44,000 bases of DNA, from positions 1 through 44,000 of the forward strand of contig CAIRQL010000195.1 in assembly GCA_903880675.1 (NCBI GenBank), written 5' to 3'. This document shows, one piece after another, positions 24,662-33,871 of this stretch. The first letter of the stretch is position 1. Every line of letters begins with the position of its first letter. The translations under genes were made by a program, and so were the position numbers. The notes under the pieces are model-generated. The model worked only from the letters and a program-made list of their open reading frames with translations. It made no database searches and was not told where the DNA came from. This DNA is from an uncultured Holophagaceae bacterium (GTDB lineage Bacteria; Acidobacteriota; Holophagae; Holophagales; Holophagaceae).

Positions 24662-25707
24662 TCAGCCACGCAGACATCGAACTGGCGGGAACCGCGCGGG
24701 GCGCGGCCACTGACCCAGAGCAGCTTGCGGCCATCTGGGCTGAAGTGGGGGAAGCTGTTGAACACACCGGTCCAGGTGATGCGCTCCAGGCCCGTGCCAT
24801 CCAGGTTCACGCGGAAGAGGTCGAAGCCTCGGCCCCGGCCCTGGTCGTCGTGGTGGTTCGAAGCGAAGACGATGCCCTTCCCGTCCGGGGTAAAGATGGG
24901 CGCAAATGCCGCGCCGGGCAGGCGCGTGACCTGTCGCTTGCCGGTGCCGTCGGCGTTCATCACCCAGATGTCCATGGCCATGGGCTCCACCAGGTTCTGC
25001 TTGAGCAGCTCCTGGTACTTGACCGTGGCGGCCTCGCCCTGGGGGTAGTTGGTGCGCCAGGCGATGAGCTTGGAGTCGGGGCTGAAGACGGCGCCGCCGT
25101 CATAGCCCAGGCGGTCGGTGAGGCGTACCGGGTTCCGGCCGTCCACATCCACCCGCCAGATGTCCACGTCGCCGCCCCGCTGGCTGGTGAAGATGATCCA
25201 CCGCCCATTGGGGGAAGCCGTGGCCTCGGCATCATAGCCGGCGGCCGGGAGGAAGGGCTTGAGATCGCTGCCGTCCACGTTGGCCGTGTAGAGCTCGAAG
25301 TCCTGGAACACCGGCCACTGATACTTGCCGGGGGTGTAGGGCGGACCCTCCGGGCAGGCGGCGCCGGCCCCGTGGGTGCTGGCGAAGATGATGCGCTTGT
25401 CACCGGGCAGGAACCAGCCGCAGGTGACCCGCCCGCTACCGGTGCTGACCCGCTTCTGGTCAGAGCCATCGGCGTTCATCACGAAGAGCTGATCGCAGGG
25501 GTAGCCGTCCCGGGTGCTCTGGAAGATGATCCGTTTCCCGTCGTTGGACCAGTAGGCCTCGGCGTTGGACCCCGTGGCGGTGAGTTTCTTCACGGCCCGC
25601 AGGTGGACCTCGCGGGTGTCCAGCAGGGGATTGGATGCCGGAACCGACGCTGGCGCCTGGGCCAGGAGCAGCAGGGGGCAGAGAAAGGCCAGAATTTTCC
25701 GATTCAT
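24649..25707 (-). CDS. TolB-like PD40 beta-propeller, secreted
   Basis: Signal peptide MNRKILAFLCPLLLLAQAPA; repeats such as AYWSNDGKRIIFQSTRDG, ATASPNGRWIIFTSQRGGDVDIWRVD, FAPIFTPDGKGIVFASN, PHFSPDGRKLLWVSGR. Confidence 0.88.
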   Translation of the reverse strand: MNRKILAFLCPLLLLAQAPASVPASNPLLDTREVHLRAVKKLTATGSNAEAYWSNDGKRIIFQSTRDGYPCDQLFVMNADGSDQKRVSTGSGRVTCGWFLPGDKRIIFASTHGAGAACPEGPPYTPGKYQWPVFQDFELYTANVDGSDLKPFLPAAGYDAEATASPNGRWIIFTSQRGGDVDIWRVDVDGRNPVRLTDRLGYDGGAVFSPDSKLIAWRTNYPQGEAATVKYQELLKQNLVEPMAMDIWVMNADGTGKRQVTRLPGAAFAPIFTPDGKGIVFASNHHDDQGRGRGFDLFRVNLDGTGLERITWTGVFNSFPHFSPDGRKLLWVSGRAPRGSRQFDVCVAEWLP

Positions 25708-25821
25708 CAGAGCTCCGAATCCGGCCGAGTCCGGACTTCAGCAGGATGCCAGACTTGGCCGCCTGTTGGGACATCAAAGCCCCCTGCCCGCCTCCCAGGC
25801 CCTTCCCGGCCGCTGCAGAGG

Positions 25822-27606
25822 TCAGACCAGGGGCAGGCGAATCCGCAGGTTGGAGCCCCGCTCGGTCAGCAGGACCTCCAGGGCCCCGCCATAGGCCGTC
25901 AGCAACTGGGAGCAGATGGCCAGCCCGGGACCAGGGGCCCTGCCCACCGACCCAGGCCGCTGGTCCGGGAAGGGCATCCTGGACCCGGTTATAAAGGCCG
26001 GGTCGATGGACGCCCCGTCGTCAAAGACGTCCAGCTGCAGCACCTCAGGTCCTCCCGACGTCTGGAAGGCGAGGTGGCTGCCCTCCCCCGCATGGGCATG
26101 ATCCAGCAGGTGGCTGAACAGCTCCTCGAAGTCGGCCCTGACGCCAAAGATCCGGTCTGTCGTGGCCTGGAACTGCAGCTCGATCTGCACGCCCTCCCGG
26201 ATGCGGCCCTCGGCCCGGGCGATGGCGATCTCGGCCCGCAGGAGGGTGTGGATCCGCAGCCAGTGGGGGGACCCCGTCTCCGCAGCCCCGCTTCGCCGAC
26301 GCAGGGCCTCGATCAGGCTTTCCACCTCGTCCAGCGCCAGGCGGATCCGCTCCCGGCTGGGGGGCAAAGGCTCGGGGACTCCGGCGGCGTCCTCAGCAGG
26401 GCCGGCCTCCTCCCGCAGAATGGCGAGGGGGTGGGCAAATTTAAGCAGCAGGGAGGGGAGGAGGGCCTCGAGAGGGGCCCCCCGGTCCCGAGCTCGGAGC
26501 GCCTCCTGGGCTTCCAGCAGGGCCTCGTAGGCCTCCTCCAGGCCCTCGTAGCTGGTGCCCAGGGCCTGACTGGTGGAGTCGATCCGGTGAACGAGGCCTG
26601 CGTTCTCAAGGCTTACCTGTAGGAGTCCGCCGTGGAGGGCAGCCAGTTCGGTCTCGAGCGGGAGGAACGGCGCCCCAGCCCGATCCGCCGCCAGAAAGCC
26701 CCAGAGACTGCCTTCGGCGATCCGGCTCCGCAGGGGTAGCAAGAGGGGCTGGGTGCTGGGGGACCAGAGCCCCAGGCCGATGCCCGCATGCCAGCAAGGG
26801 GAGTCAGCCAGCTCGGCCCCGGCAGTGACGACGCCTCCCGACAGCTCAGCCATGGCAAGCATCATCGGGTGGTCCGCCGCCAGCACGGGGGCCTGTTCCA
26901 GGGCTCCATTCCGCCACTCCAAGCCCGTGTGGTAGGCCCCACTGGTGTGCAGCTGATACGACCGCAGACGCCCCAGCCCCAGCTCCCCCTGGAGCTGGCG
27001 GAGCACCCGGACCAGGATCTCCTGACCGTCCTGAAGGGAAGCCAGCTCCCGCCCCAGGGACAGCAGGCGGCTCATGTTGCGGCTGCGCTGCTCCAGTTCC
27101 GCCTGGGCGGTCTGGAGCTTGATGGCCCCCTGGCGGGACTCGAGCAGCTGGGCCTCCAGGTGCCCCACCACCTGCCGGCTGAACTGCCGGAGGGCTAGCC
27201 CCTCTCGGCCCTCCTCCAGACGGTCCCGCTGGCCGTGAAAATAGGCCTCGACCTGCCCCACAAACAGGAAGGGGTCAATGGGCTTGGGGATAAAGCCATC
27301 GCAGCCAGTGACCAGGGCGGTCTCCCGGTCGCTGCGCATGGTCTTGGCCGTGAGGGCCACAATGAGGGTGTCCTGGAGGGAGGGCTCCTGCCGCAGCTTG
27401 GTGGCCACCTCGAAGCCTGAGAGGCCCGGCAGGTTGATGTCCAGCAGGATGAGGGGAGGCCGCAGGCTCAGGGCCAGCTCACAGCCCCGAAAGCCGTCCT
27501 CGGCCCAGTGCATCTCATAGCCGGCCTGGGACAGGAGCCGCTGGACGAGACGCCAGTTCATGGGGTTGTCCTCAATGCAGAGGATCCGGAGCGGGGCGGC
27601 GCTCAT
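25822..27606 (-). CDS. Receiver - GAF-like - ATPase-like hybrid signalling protein (degenerate kinase core)
   Basis: RILCIEDNPMNWRLVQRLL...LILLDINLPGLSGFEVATKL...GFIPKPIDP; C-terminal HATPase-like remnants DVFDDGASID and GPGLAICSQLL. Confidence 0.75.
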   Translation of the reverse strand: MSAAPLRILCIEDNPMNWRLVQRLLSQAGYEMHWAEDGFRGCELALSLRPPLILLDINLPGLSGFEVATKLRQEPSLQDTLIVALTAKTMRSDRETALVTGCDGFIPKPIDPFLFVGQVEAYFHGQRDRLEEGREGLALRQFSRQVVGHLEAQLLESRQGAIKLQTAQAELEQRSRNMSRLLSLGRELASLQDGQEILVRVLRQLQGELGLGRLRSYQLHTSGAYHTGLEWRNGALEQAPVLAADHPMMLAMAELSGGVVTAGAELADSPCWHAGIGLGLWSPSTQPLLLPLRSRIAEGSLWGFLAADRAGAPFLPLETELAALHGGLLQVSLENAGLVHRIDSTSQALGTSYEGLEEAYEALLEAQEALRARDRGAPLEALLPSLLLKFAHPLAILREEAGPAEDAAGVPEPLPPSRERIRLALDEVESLIEALRRRSGAAETGSPHWLRIHTLLRAEIAIARAEGRIREGVQIELQFQATTDRIFGVRADFEELFSHLLDHAHAGEGSHLAFQTSGGPEVLQLDVFDDGASIDPAFITGSRMPFPDQRPGSVGRAPGPGLAICSQLLTAYGGALEVLLTERGSNLRIRLPLV

Positions 27607-29273
27607 GCGGAGCCTCCCTTCGCCAGGGGCATTTCCACCACGAAGGTGCTGCCCTCGCCCTTCACGCTGGCGGCGGTGATCCGGCCATTCATGAGGCCCA
27701 TGAAGCGCTGGCTGATGGCCAGCCCGAGGCCCGTGCCACCGAACTGCCGGGTGATGCTGCCGTCCACCTGCTGGAAGGGCTTGAAGAGGCGACCCAGTTC
27801 CTCCTGGTTCATCCCGATGCCCGTGTCTTCGATGCGCACCCGGAAGCAGCCGTCGGCAACGGTGCCCTGGATGGAGACGGTGCCGGCCTCGGTGAACTTC
27901 ACCGCATTGCCCGCCAGGTTCGTGAAGACCTGCCGCAAGCGGGTGGGGTCGCCCATCACGCGGACCTCGCCGACGGGGCGCTCATAGTCGATGGCAATGG
28001 GCCGCCCCTGGATGAGCCCTGCGGCCATGGCCCTGACTTCGTCCAGCAGCTGCACGGGGTCGATCTCCTTGAGTTCCAGCTCCATCTTGCCTGCCTCGAT
28101 CTTGGAGAGGTCCAGGATCGAGTCGATGAGCCCCAGCAGGGACTTCCCGCTCTGGTAGATGATCCCCAGGTCCTCCCGGGCCTCGGGCTCCAGGGTGCCC
28201 CGGGGATCCTGCATGAGCATCCCGGAAAACCCGATGATGGAGTTCAGGGGCGTCCTCAGCTCGTGGCTCATGTTGGCCAGGAAGTCGTCCTTGAGGCGGT
28301 CCACCTCCTTCAGCTTCCGGTAGCTGGTGAGCAGGTTGTCGTTCACATCCCGCAGCTCCCGGGTCTTCTCCTGGACCTTCTCCTCCAAGGTGCTGGCCCA
28401 GGCTTTCAGCTCCCCCCGGCTCTGCTCCAGGCCCCGGGTCCGCTCGGTGACCAGCCCCTCCAGGTTGGCCCGGATCTCCTCCAGCTCCCAGATGGTCTCC
28501 ATGAGCTGGCGGGTGCGCTCTTCCACCCGGTATTCCAGCAGACGGTTCTGGCGCTCGATCTCATCCCGGGAGACCTTGAGGCGCTCGGTCATCACCGCAA
28601 AGGACTGGCTCAGGTCCTGCACCTCGTCCCGGGTGTTCACCCTCACGGACACCCCCTCCAGGTTGCCCTGGGCCACCTGTTGGGCTGCTTCCGTGAGCTG
28701 GATCACGGGCCGGAGGTAGATGTTGGACAGGAAGACCGCGGCGCCGATGCCCAGCACCAGGGTGACAAGGCCCACGGCGAGGCTGGCCCGGATGTTCTCC
28801 CGGATCGCCCGTTGGGTCCCCTCCGTGGTGAAGCCAATCACCAGCGTCCCGACCTTGTCAGCCCGGGGCTCCTCGTAGAACACCGGCGCCACAGCCACGA
28901 GCATGCTGTCCTCCCGCCGGGTGTAGGTGTGAGAGACCCCCTCCCGAGCCACCTGCCCTACCGCCCACTCCGGGGTGGTGGGGGTGCTGTCCAGGGGCTC
29001 GCCCTTGGGACCATAGACGGCGCTGAAGCGGAAGGCCGGGATGTTCTGCACGCCCTGGAGGACCTTGGCGATGTCCCGGGTGTTCCCCATGCTCACCGCC
29101 GGGCCCAGAGCATAGCTCGCCGTCTCGGCCACCTGGCGGGCACTCAGTTCAGCCTGGGACTGGATCTGCCGTTCCGCCCAGCGGGGGTAGTACAGCAGAT
29201 TGAAGGCGATGAACGAGAGGACCAGGATGCTGATGACAGTGCTCAGCTTGGTCTTGATGGAGACACGGAACAT
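27603..29273 (-). CDS. HAMP-containing sensor histidine kinase with extended coiled-coil
   Basis: N-terminal TM, periplasmic domain, TM, HAMP, coiled coil, DDFLANMSHELRTPLNSIIGFSGML, TNLAGNAVKF, VRIEDTGIGM, GGTGLGLAISQRFM. Confidence 0.95.
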   Translation of the reverse strand: MFRVSIKTKLSTVISILVLSFIAFNLLYYPRWAERQIQSQAELSARQVAETASYALGPAVSMGNTRDIAKVLQGVQNIPAFRFSAVYGPKGEPLDSTPTTPEWAVGQVAREGVSHTYTRREDSMLVAVAPVFYEEPRADKVGTLVIGFTTEGTQRAIRENIRASLAVGLVTLVLGIGAAVFLSNIYLRPVIQLTEAAQQVAQGNLEGVSVRVNTRDEVQDLSQSFAVMTERLKVSRDEIERQNRLLEYRVEERTRQLMETIWELEEIRANLEGLVTERTRGLEQSRGELKAWASTLEEKVQEKTRELRDVNDNLLTSYRKLKEVDRLKDDFLANMSHELRTPLNSIIGFSGMLMQDPRGTLEPEAREDLGIIYQSGKSLLGLIDSILDLSKIEAGKMELELKEIDPVQLLDEVRAMAAGLIQGRPIAIDYERPVGEVRVMGDPTRLRQVFTNLAGNAVKFTEAGTVSIQGTVADGCFRVRIEDTGIGMNQEELGRLFKPFQQVDGSITRQFGGTGLGLAISQRFMGLMNGRITAASVKGEGSTFVVEMPLAKGGSA

Positions 29274-29351
29274 ACGGGGGACCCTGGGAACCGTCTCCCA
29301 GCCTAGCAGTGGCGGCCGGGTCCCGTTCCCATTTGCGTGGGCGGCCCTCCG

Positions 29352-31895
29352 CTAGAGCTTGAAGAGGTTGACCTCTCGGTTGAGCAGGTGCACCCGCACA
29401 CCGAGCTGATCAACGGCCCCGCGGGCCACCTCAAGGGCGCCTTCGCTCTCGATGGCCTTCCCCAGGACCCGGTTGATGGTTTCCTTCAGGGCGTGCACAT
29501 GGGCCTCCTGGCGGCCCAGGATCTCGTGGAGGTGGCCGGCCAAGGCGCTCACCTGCTCCGTGGCCGAGGCAATCTCGTCGCTGCCGATGCCCTGCTCCCG
29601 GGTGGAGTCCCGCACCACGGCAGTGGCCTGCTGGACGTTCATGGCCAGGGACAGGATGTAGTTGCTGGTCTGCTGCTGTTCTTCGATGACCGAGCGGATG
29701 GCCCCTGCCTGCCGGTGGATGTTGCGGTTCGCCTCGTGGATCAAGGAGGCCTGGCCCGCCTGCTGGAGGGCCTCGCTGCGGATGCCGGCCACCACGCTGT
29801 CGGTCTCGCTGACGGACTCCAGGATGGCCTGGAGGGCCACCTCGCTCTGGGCCACGGAGTCGGCCCCGTCCCGCACGGCGTCCAGCCCGAGCTCCACCTG
29901 CTGGTAGGCCTTACGGATCTCCGTCTGGAGGGCCCCGATGATCTGCTGGATCTCCTGGGTGGAGCGCCCAGTCTGCTCCGCCAGGTGCTTGATCTCGTCG
30001 GCCACCACGGAGAAGCCCCGGGCCTGTCCCTCTCCCGTCCCGCCCTGGGAGGCGATGATCGCTGCGTTCAGGGCCAGCATGTTGGTCTGCTGGGCATGGT
30101 CTCCGATGTAGTCCAGGATCTTGGCGATCTCCGAGCCCATCTGGAGGAGGCTCCGGGTGGTCCCGTGGAAGTCCTTCACCACCCGCTCGATGACCTGGAT
30201 CTTCTCCCGGTTCCGAGCCACCAGCTCCATCCCCCGGCCGGCGTTGTGGATGACCTTCTTGGTGTAGCGCTGGGCGATCTTCACGCTGTCATCGATGGCG
30301 GAAGTGCTCTGCTCCAGGTTCTCGGCGAACTCCCGGGTGTGTTCAGCGTGGCCGGCGAGATGGTCAATGTTGCGGCCCACATCCTTGATGGTCACGTCGA
30401 AGTCCCGAAGGGCCGCGGTGATGCCCTCCACCACGACCAGCAGCTCGTCCATGCTGCGGTTGATCTGCTGCCCGCTGGCCGCCATCTCGGTGATGGTGGC
30501 CGTGGTGCTCTCCGAAGCCAGACTCAGCTCGGCTGAGCTGGCGCTGATCCCGACGGAGGTCTCGGTCAGCTGGTTGATCTCGCGGTGGAACCCATCGATC
30601 AGGACCCGCTGGCCCTGGTTGGACTGGCGCACCGCATCCCCGGACTCCCGGATGAGGGCTGAGGCCTTAGAGAGCTCCCGGCTGGCCGTACGGATCTGGA
30701 CCACCATCCCCCGGAGGCTCGCCACCATCCGCCCGAACCCCCCCACCAGGGAGGACACTTCGTCATCGCTGTAGACCGCCGTCAGGCGGTCGATGCGGCC
30801 CTCGCTCACCTGCTGGGCGTTGCGGCTGAGCAGGAGCAGCGGGTGCTGGACATCCCGGAGGAGGAGCGGGATGAAGTAGGCCAGGAAGGCCCCCGCCAGG
30901 AGGAGGATGACCAGGTTGGGCCGGAGCGCCATCCAGACGGTCTCGGAGTACTCGGCCTCCGGAATCACCACCTGGAGGTGGGAGCCGTCGGACAGACGCA
31001 TGACAACTTCCACATCGCCGCTCCCTGAACGTGCGAGGCGGGCCCCCAGGACGGCCCCGCCTCGGGCTGGGGACAGGTGAAGCGAGAGGCCCCCGCCGGC
31101 CCCCAGCTTGAGGGTGTTGATGAACCCTTCCAGGTCTTCCTGGGAGCCCGGGAAGGCCAGGGCGGCTTCGACCACATCCACCAGGTGCCCCACCTCGTAG
31201 GTGGCAAAGCCCGTCACCTTGGTCTGGATGGAGGACTGGAGGGTCAGCCCCGAGACCAGGATGGACAGCAGCAGCACACCCCCGGCGATGCCCAGCATCC
31301 CGAAGCCGAACTTGGCCCTCAGGCTGGTGGTGAAGCGGTCGTCCAGCTCCTCGAAGCCCGGCGTCTCCGCCAGCGCCCGGAAGGCCCGCATGAGGTTCTG
31401 CTTGGCCACAAAGTAGAGGCTGATGGCCCCCAGGGTCGAGAGCACGAGGAACATGGCCAGGGTGATGAAGCTGGCCCAGAGGCTCCGCTCAAGGTACACC
31501 TTCACCCACAGGTAGCCCCCCCCACTCAGGCAGAGGCCCAGGTAGAAGAACAAGGCCGAGCAGGCCTGCGGGAAGCGGGTGAGGAGGCGGGCGCTCGTGG
31601 GACCCAACCCCCGGGTATCCAGGACGCGGCCCAGGCGGAGCACCTGGAGCAGCGAGAGGGTGGCAGAGACAGCAAAGAGTCCGGCTCCGGCCAGGAAGCC
31701 TTGGAGGGTGAAGCGAAAGCCGAGGGGGGCGGTGAAGGCCCAGAGCACCCCACTCACGACCCCGAGGATGGCCCAGACCAGCAGGGTGCCCGTCTTCAGG
31801 CGACCGAGGATGAGCGCCCTGGATGGGTGGGCACGGAAAGAGGTCCCCGACCCGTACTCAGGCAGGCTTCCAGAAGTGGAATCGGGCGGCGCCAT
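29352..31895 (-). CDS. Methyl-accepting chemotaxis protein-like receptor with polytopic N-terminus
   Basis: About 6 predicted TM segments, HAMP-like linker (LLLLSRNAQQVSEGRIDRLTAVYSDDEVSSLVGGFGRMVASL), MCP tip NMLALNAAIIASQGGTGEGQARGFSVVADEIKHLAEQTGRSTQEIQQII. Confidence 0.9.
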   Translation of the reverse strand: MAPPDSTSGSLPEYGSGTSFRAHPSRALILGRLKTGTLLVWAILGVVSGVLWAFTAPLGFRFTLQGFLAGAGLFAVSATLSLLQVLRLGRVLDTRGLGPTSARLLTRFPQACSALFFYLGLCLSGGGYLWVKVYLERSLWASFITLAMFLVLSTLGAISLYFVAKQNLMRAFRALAETPGFEELDDRFTTSLRAKFGFGMLGIAGGVLLLSILVSGLTLQSSIQTKVTGFATYEVGHLVDVVEAALAFPGSQEDLEGFINTLKLGAGGGLSLHLSPARGGAVLGARLARSGSGDVEVVMRLSDGSHLQVVIPEAEYSETVWMALRPNLVILLLAGAFLAYFIPLLLRDVQHPLLLLSRNAQQVSEGRIDRLTAVYSDDEVSSLVGGFGRMVASLRGMVVQIRTASRELSKASALIRESGDAVRQSNQGQRVLIDGFHREINQLTETSVGISASSAELSLASESTTATITEMAASGQQINRSMDELLVVVEGITAALRDFDVTIKDVGRNIDHLAGHAEHTREFAENLEQSTSAIDDSVKIAQRYTKKVIHNAGRGMELVARNREKIQVIERVVKDFHGTTRSLLQMGSEIAKILDYIGDHAQQTNMLALNAAIIASQGGTGEGQARGFSVVADEIKHLAEQTGRSTQEIQQIIGALQTEIRKAYQQVELGLDAVRDGADSVAQSEVALQAILESVSETDSVVAGIRSEALQQAGQASLIHEANRNIHRQAGAIRSVIEEQQQTSNYILSLAMNVQQATAVVRDSTREQGIGSDEIASATEQVSALAGHLHEILGRQEAHVHALKETINRVLGKAIESEGALEVARGAVDQLGVRVHLLNREVNLFKL

Positions 31896-32388
31896 ACTCG
31901 CGTGTTTCGGCCAGGTCCCAGCCGGGCTGTAGTTCCAGCGCAGTGGCCCGGGCGGTTTCGAACACCAAAATCCCCTCCCGAGAGAGCCAGCTCCTCATGG
32001 GTAAAGCCAGCCTGGTCCAGAATTCGGTTGCGAGTTCATAGGGTGGATCCAGGAAGATCACGGCCTGATCCTTGAAGGCAGTAGCGTCCAAGCGACGGAC
32101 ATCCACTCGGAGGGCCGCCACGGGGGTGCCCTTCAGGTTCCGCTCCAGGCAGCCCCAGGCCGGCTCTGCCGACTCCACGCAGGCGACCGGCGCATAGCCT
32201 CGGGAATGGGCTTCCAGGCCCACCGCACCGGTGCCTGCGCACAGGTCCAGGAAGGGACCGGTGGGCCAGCGCTGGAGGATGGAGAAGAGGGCCTCCCGGG
32301 CCCGGTCAGCGGTGGGGCGCACCCGCAGGTCCCCCGGGGGCGGCGCCACCAGGCGACGGCCCTTCAGGGTTCCGGCCACCACCCGCAT
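31858..32388 (-). CDS. rsmD: 16S rRNA (guanine966-N2)-methyltransferase RsmD
   Basis: MRVVAGTLKGRRLVAPPPGDLRVRPTADRAREALFSIL...FLDLCAGTGAVGLEAHSRG...VIFLDPPYE. Confidence 0.95.
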   Translation of the reverse strand: MRVVAGTLKGRRLVAPPPGDLRVRPTADRAREALFSILQRWPTGPFLDLCAGTGAVGLEAHSRGYAPVACVESAEPAWGCLERNLKGTPVAALRVDVRRLDATAFKDQAVIFLDPPYELATEFWTRLALPMRSWLSREGILVFETARATALELQPGWDLAETREYGAARFHFWKPA

Positions 32389-32396
32389 GGGGCGGT

Positions 32397-33398
32397 TCAG
32401 TAGGCCCAGCGGAGCAGGGTGGCGCCCCAGGTGAACCCGGCACCGAAGGCCGCCAGGGCCACGAGGTCTCCCTTTTCCAGCCGCCCCTCGCCCACAGCCT
32501 GGTGGAGGGCGGTGGGGATGGTGGCGGCCGTCGTGTTGCCAAAGCGGTCGATGTTCACCATCATCCGGGCGGGGTCGAGCTCCAGGCGCCGGGCGGCGGC
32601 ATCCATGATGCGGATATTGGCCTGGTGGGGCACGAACAGCTTGAGCTGGTCGCCCGTGAAGCCATTCCGGTCCAGGAGCGACTTGCTGTTGTCGGCCATC
32701 TCCCGGACGGCGTTCTTGAAGACCTCGCTCCCGGACTGGTGGATGCAGTGCTCCTTGGCGGCGACGGTCTCGGCCGTGGCAGGGCGCAGGCTGCCCCCGG
32801 CCGGCATGTGGAGAAACTCGCCCCCGGAGCCATCCACCCGGTGGTGGAAATCGAGGATCCCGAGGCCCTCCTCCACCCGCTCCACGATGACGGCACCAGC
32901 GCCGTCCCCGAAGAGAACGGAGGTGGTCCGGTCCTCCAGGTTCAGGACGGAGGTCATGATATCGGCCCCGACCACGCCCACCCGGCTGACGGCCCCGCCG
33001 GCCACCATGGCTGCAGCGGTGGTGAGGGCATAGAGGAACCCGGAGCAGGCGGCGTTGACGTCATACCCGTAGGCACCAGTGGCCCCAAGCTTGTTCTGGA
33101 TCCGGCAGGCAGTGGAAGGAAACTGCGTGTCGGGGGTCACGGTGGCGACGATGATCAGGTCCAGCTCCGAGGCCTTCATCCCCCGGTTGTCCAGGGCCAT
33201 CTGCAGGGCGGGCGCCCCCAGGTCGGAGGCACCCGTGCCAGGCTCCGCCCAGCGGCGCTCCCGAATACCCGTGCGGGTCCTGATCCACTCGTCGTTGGTC
33301 TCCATGAACTTGGACAGGTCGTCGTTGGTGACCACCCGTTCGGGATAGCACTCACCGGTGGCGGTGATTCCGACAGGGGCAACAAGGCGACGGGTCAA
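32397..33398 (-). CDS. fabH: Beta-ketoacyl-ACP synthase III
   Basis: VGITATGECYPERVVTNDDL...NDEWIRTRTGIRERRW...DVNAACSGFLYAL...VPHQANIRI...NIDRFGNTTAATIP. TTG start at 33398 chosen because GGAGG precedes it; ATG at 33425 is an alternative. Confidence 0.95.
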   Translation of the reverse strand: MTRRLVAPVGITATGECYPERVVTNDDLSKFMETNDEWIRTRTGIRERRWAEPGTGASDLGAPALQMALDNRGMKASELDLIIVATVTPDTQFPSTACRIQNKLGATGAYGYDVNAACSGFLYALTTAAAMVAGGAVSRVGVVGADIMTSVLNLEDRTTSVLFGDGAGAVIVERVEEGLGILDFHHRVDGSGGEFLHMPAGGSLRPATAETVAAKEHCIHQSGSEVFKNAVREMADNSKSLLDRNGFTGDQLKLFVPHQANIRIMDAAARRLELDPARMMVNIDRFGNTTAATIPTALHQAVGEGRLEKGDLVALAAFGAGFTWGATLLRWAY

Positions 33399-33445
33399 GG
33401 GTCCTCCGGAATAAACCCTTATCATCGCATGAACGGCAGAGCCCG

Positions 33446-33871
33446 TCAGGCCTGGATCCGTAGCTCCCTGAGCAGCCCCAGCATCCGCTCTGGATCCAGC
33501 ATCCGACCCCACCCCTGAGCAAGGTGGACCCGCCCCCCACTCCAACCTTTGGGAAGGCCCTCAGGCTCGGGCTCCCAGGCGTCCTCCCGCAGGGAGACCA
33601 TGCCCACCACCCGGACCACCGGCAGGCCGAAGCGGCGCAGCACCACCAGCAGGGTGGGCGGCGCAGAAGAAGCCCCGCAAGCGGGCAGGTCCCGCCAGGC
33701 CAGCACAGGCAGGAAGCCTCCGGCGTGGAGCACCACCCCCTCGATGCCCCGGGGGGCGCCAGGCAGGGGCTGGCTTGCCACCAGAGGCAGGACCTCCACC
33801 ACAGCAGTGGGTGGCAGCAGGAGGTGCTGCCCTGCGGCCTCCACCTGAAGCCAAAAGCCGGAGTCAGACAT
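33446..33871 (-). CDS. CheW-like protein
   Basis: LQVEAAGQHLLLPPTAVVEVLPLVASQPLPGAPRGIEGVVLHAGGFLPVLAWRDL...LLVVLRRFGLPVVRVVGMVSL; overlaps the cheA end by 8 nt. Confidence 0.82.
   Translation of the reverse strand: MSDSGFWLQVEAAGQHLLLPPTAVVEVLPLVASQPLPGAPRGIEGVVLHAGGFLPVLAWRDLPACGASSAPPTLLVVLRRFGLPVVRVVGMVSLREDAWEPEPEGLPKGWSGGRVHLAQGWGRMLDPERMLGLLRELRIQA

Noticed and set aside
24745-26622. 625-aa plus-strand ORF opposite the TolB-like and receiver genes
   Set aside because: Antisense frame with no signatures.
29284-29301. CTGGGA-N6-TCCCAG inverted repeat between the MCP and HK genes
   Set aside because: A 6-bp stem without a T run in GC-rich DNA; not distinguishable from chance.
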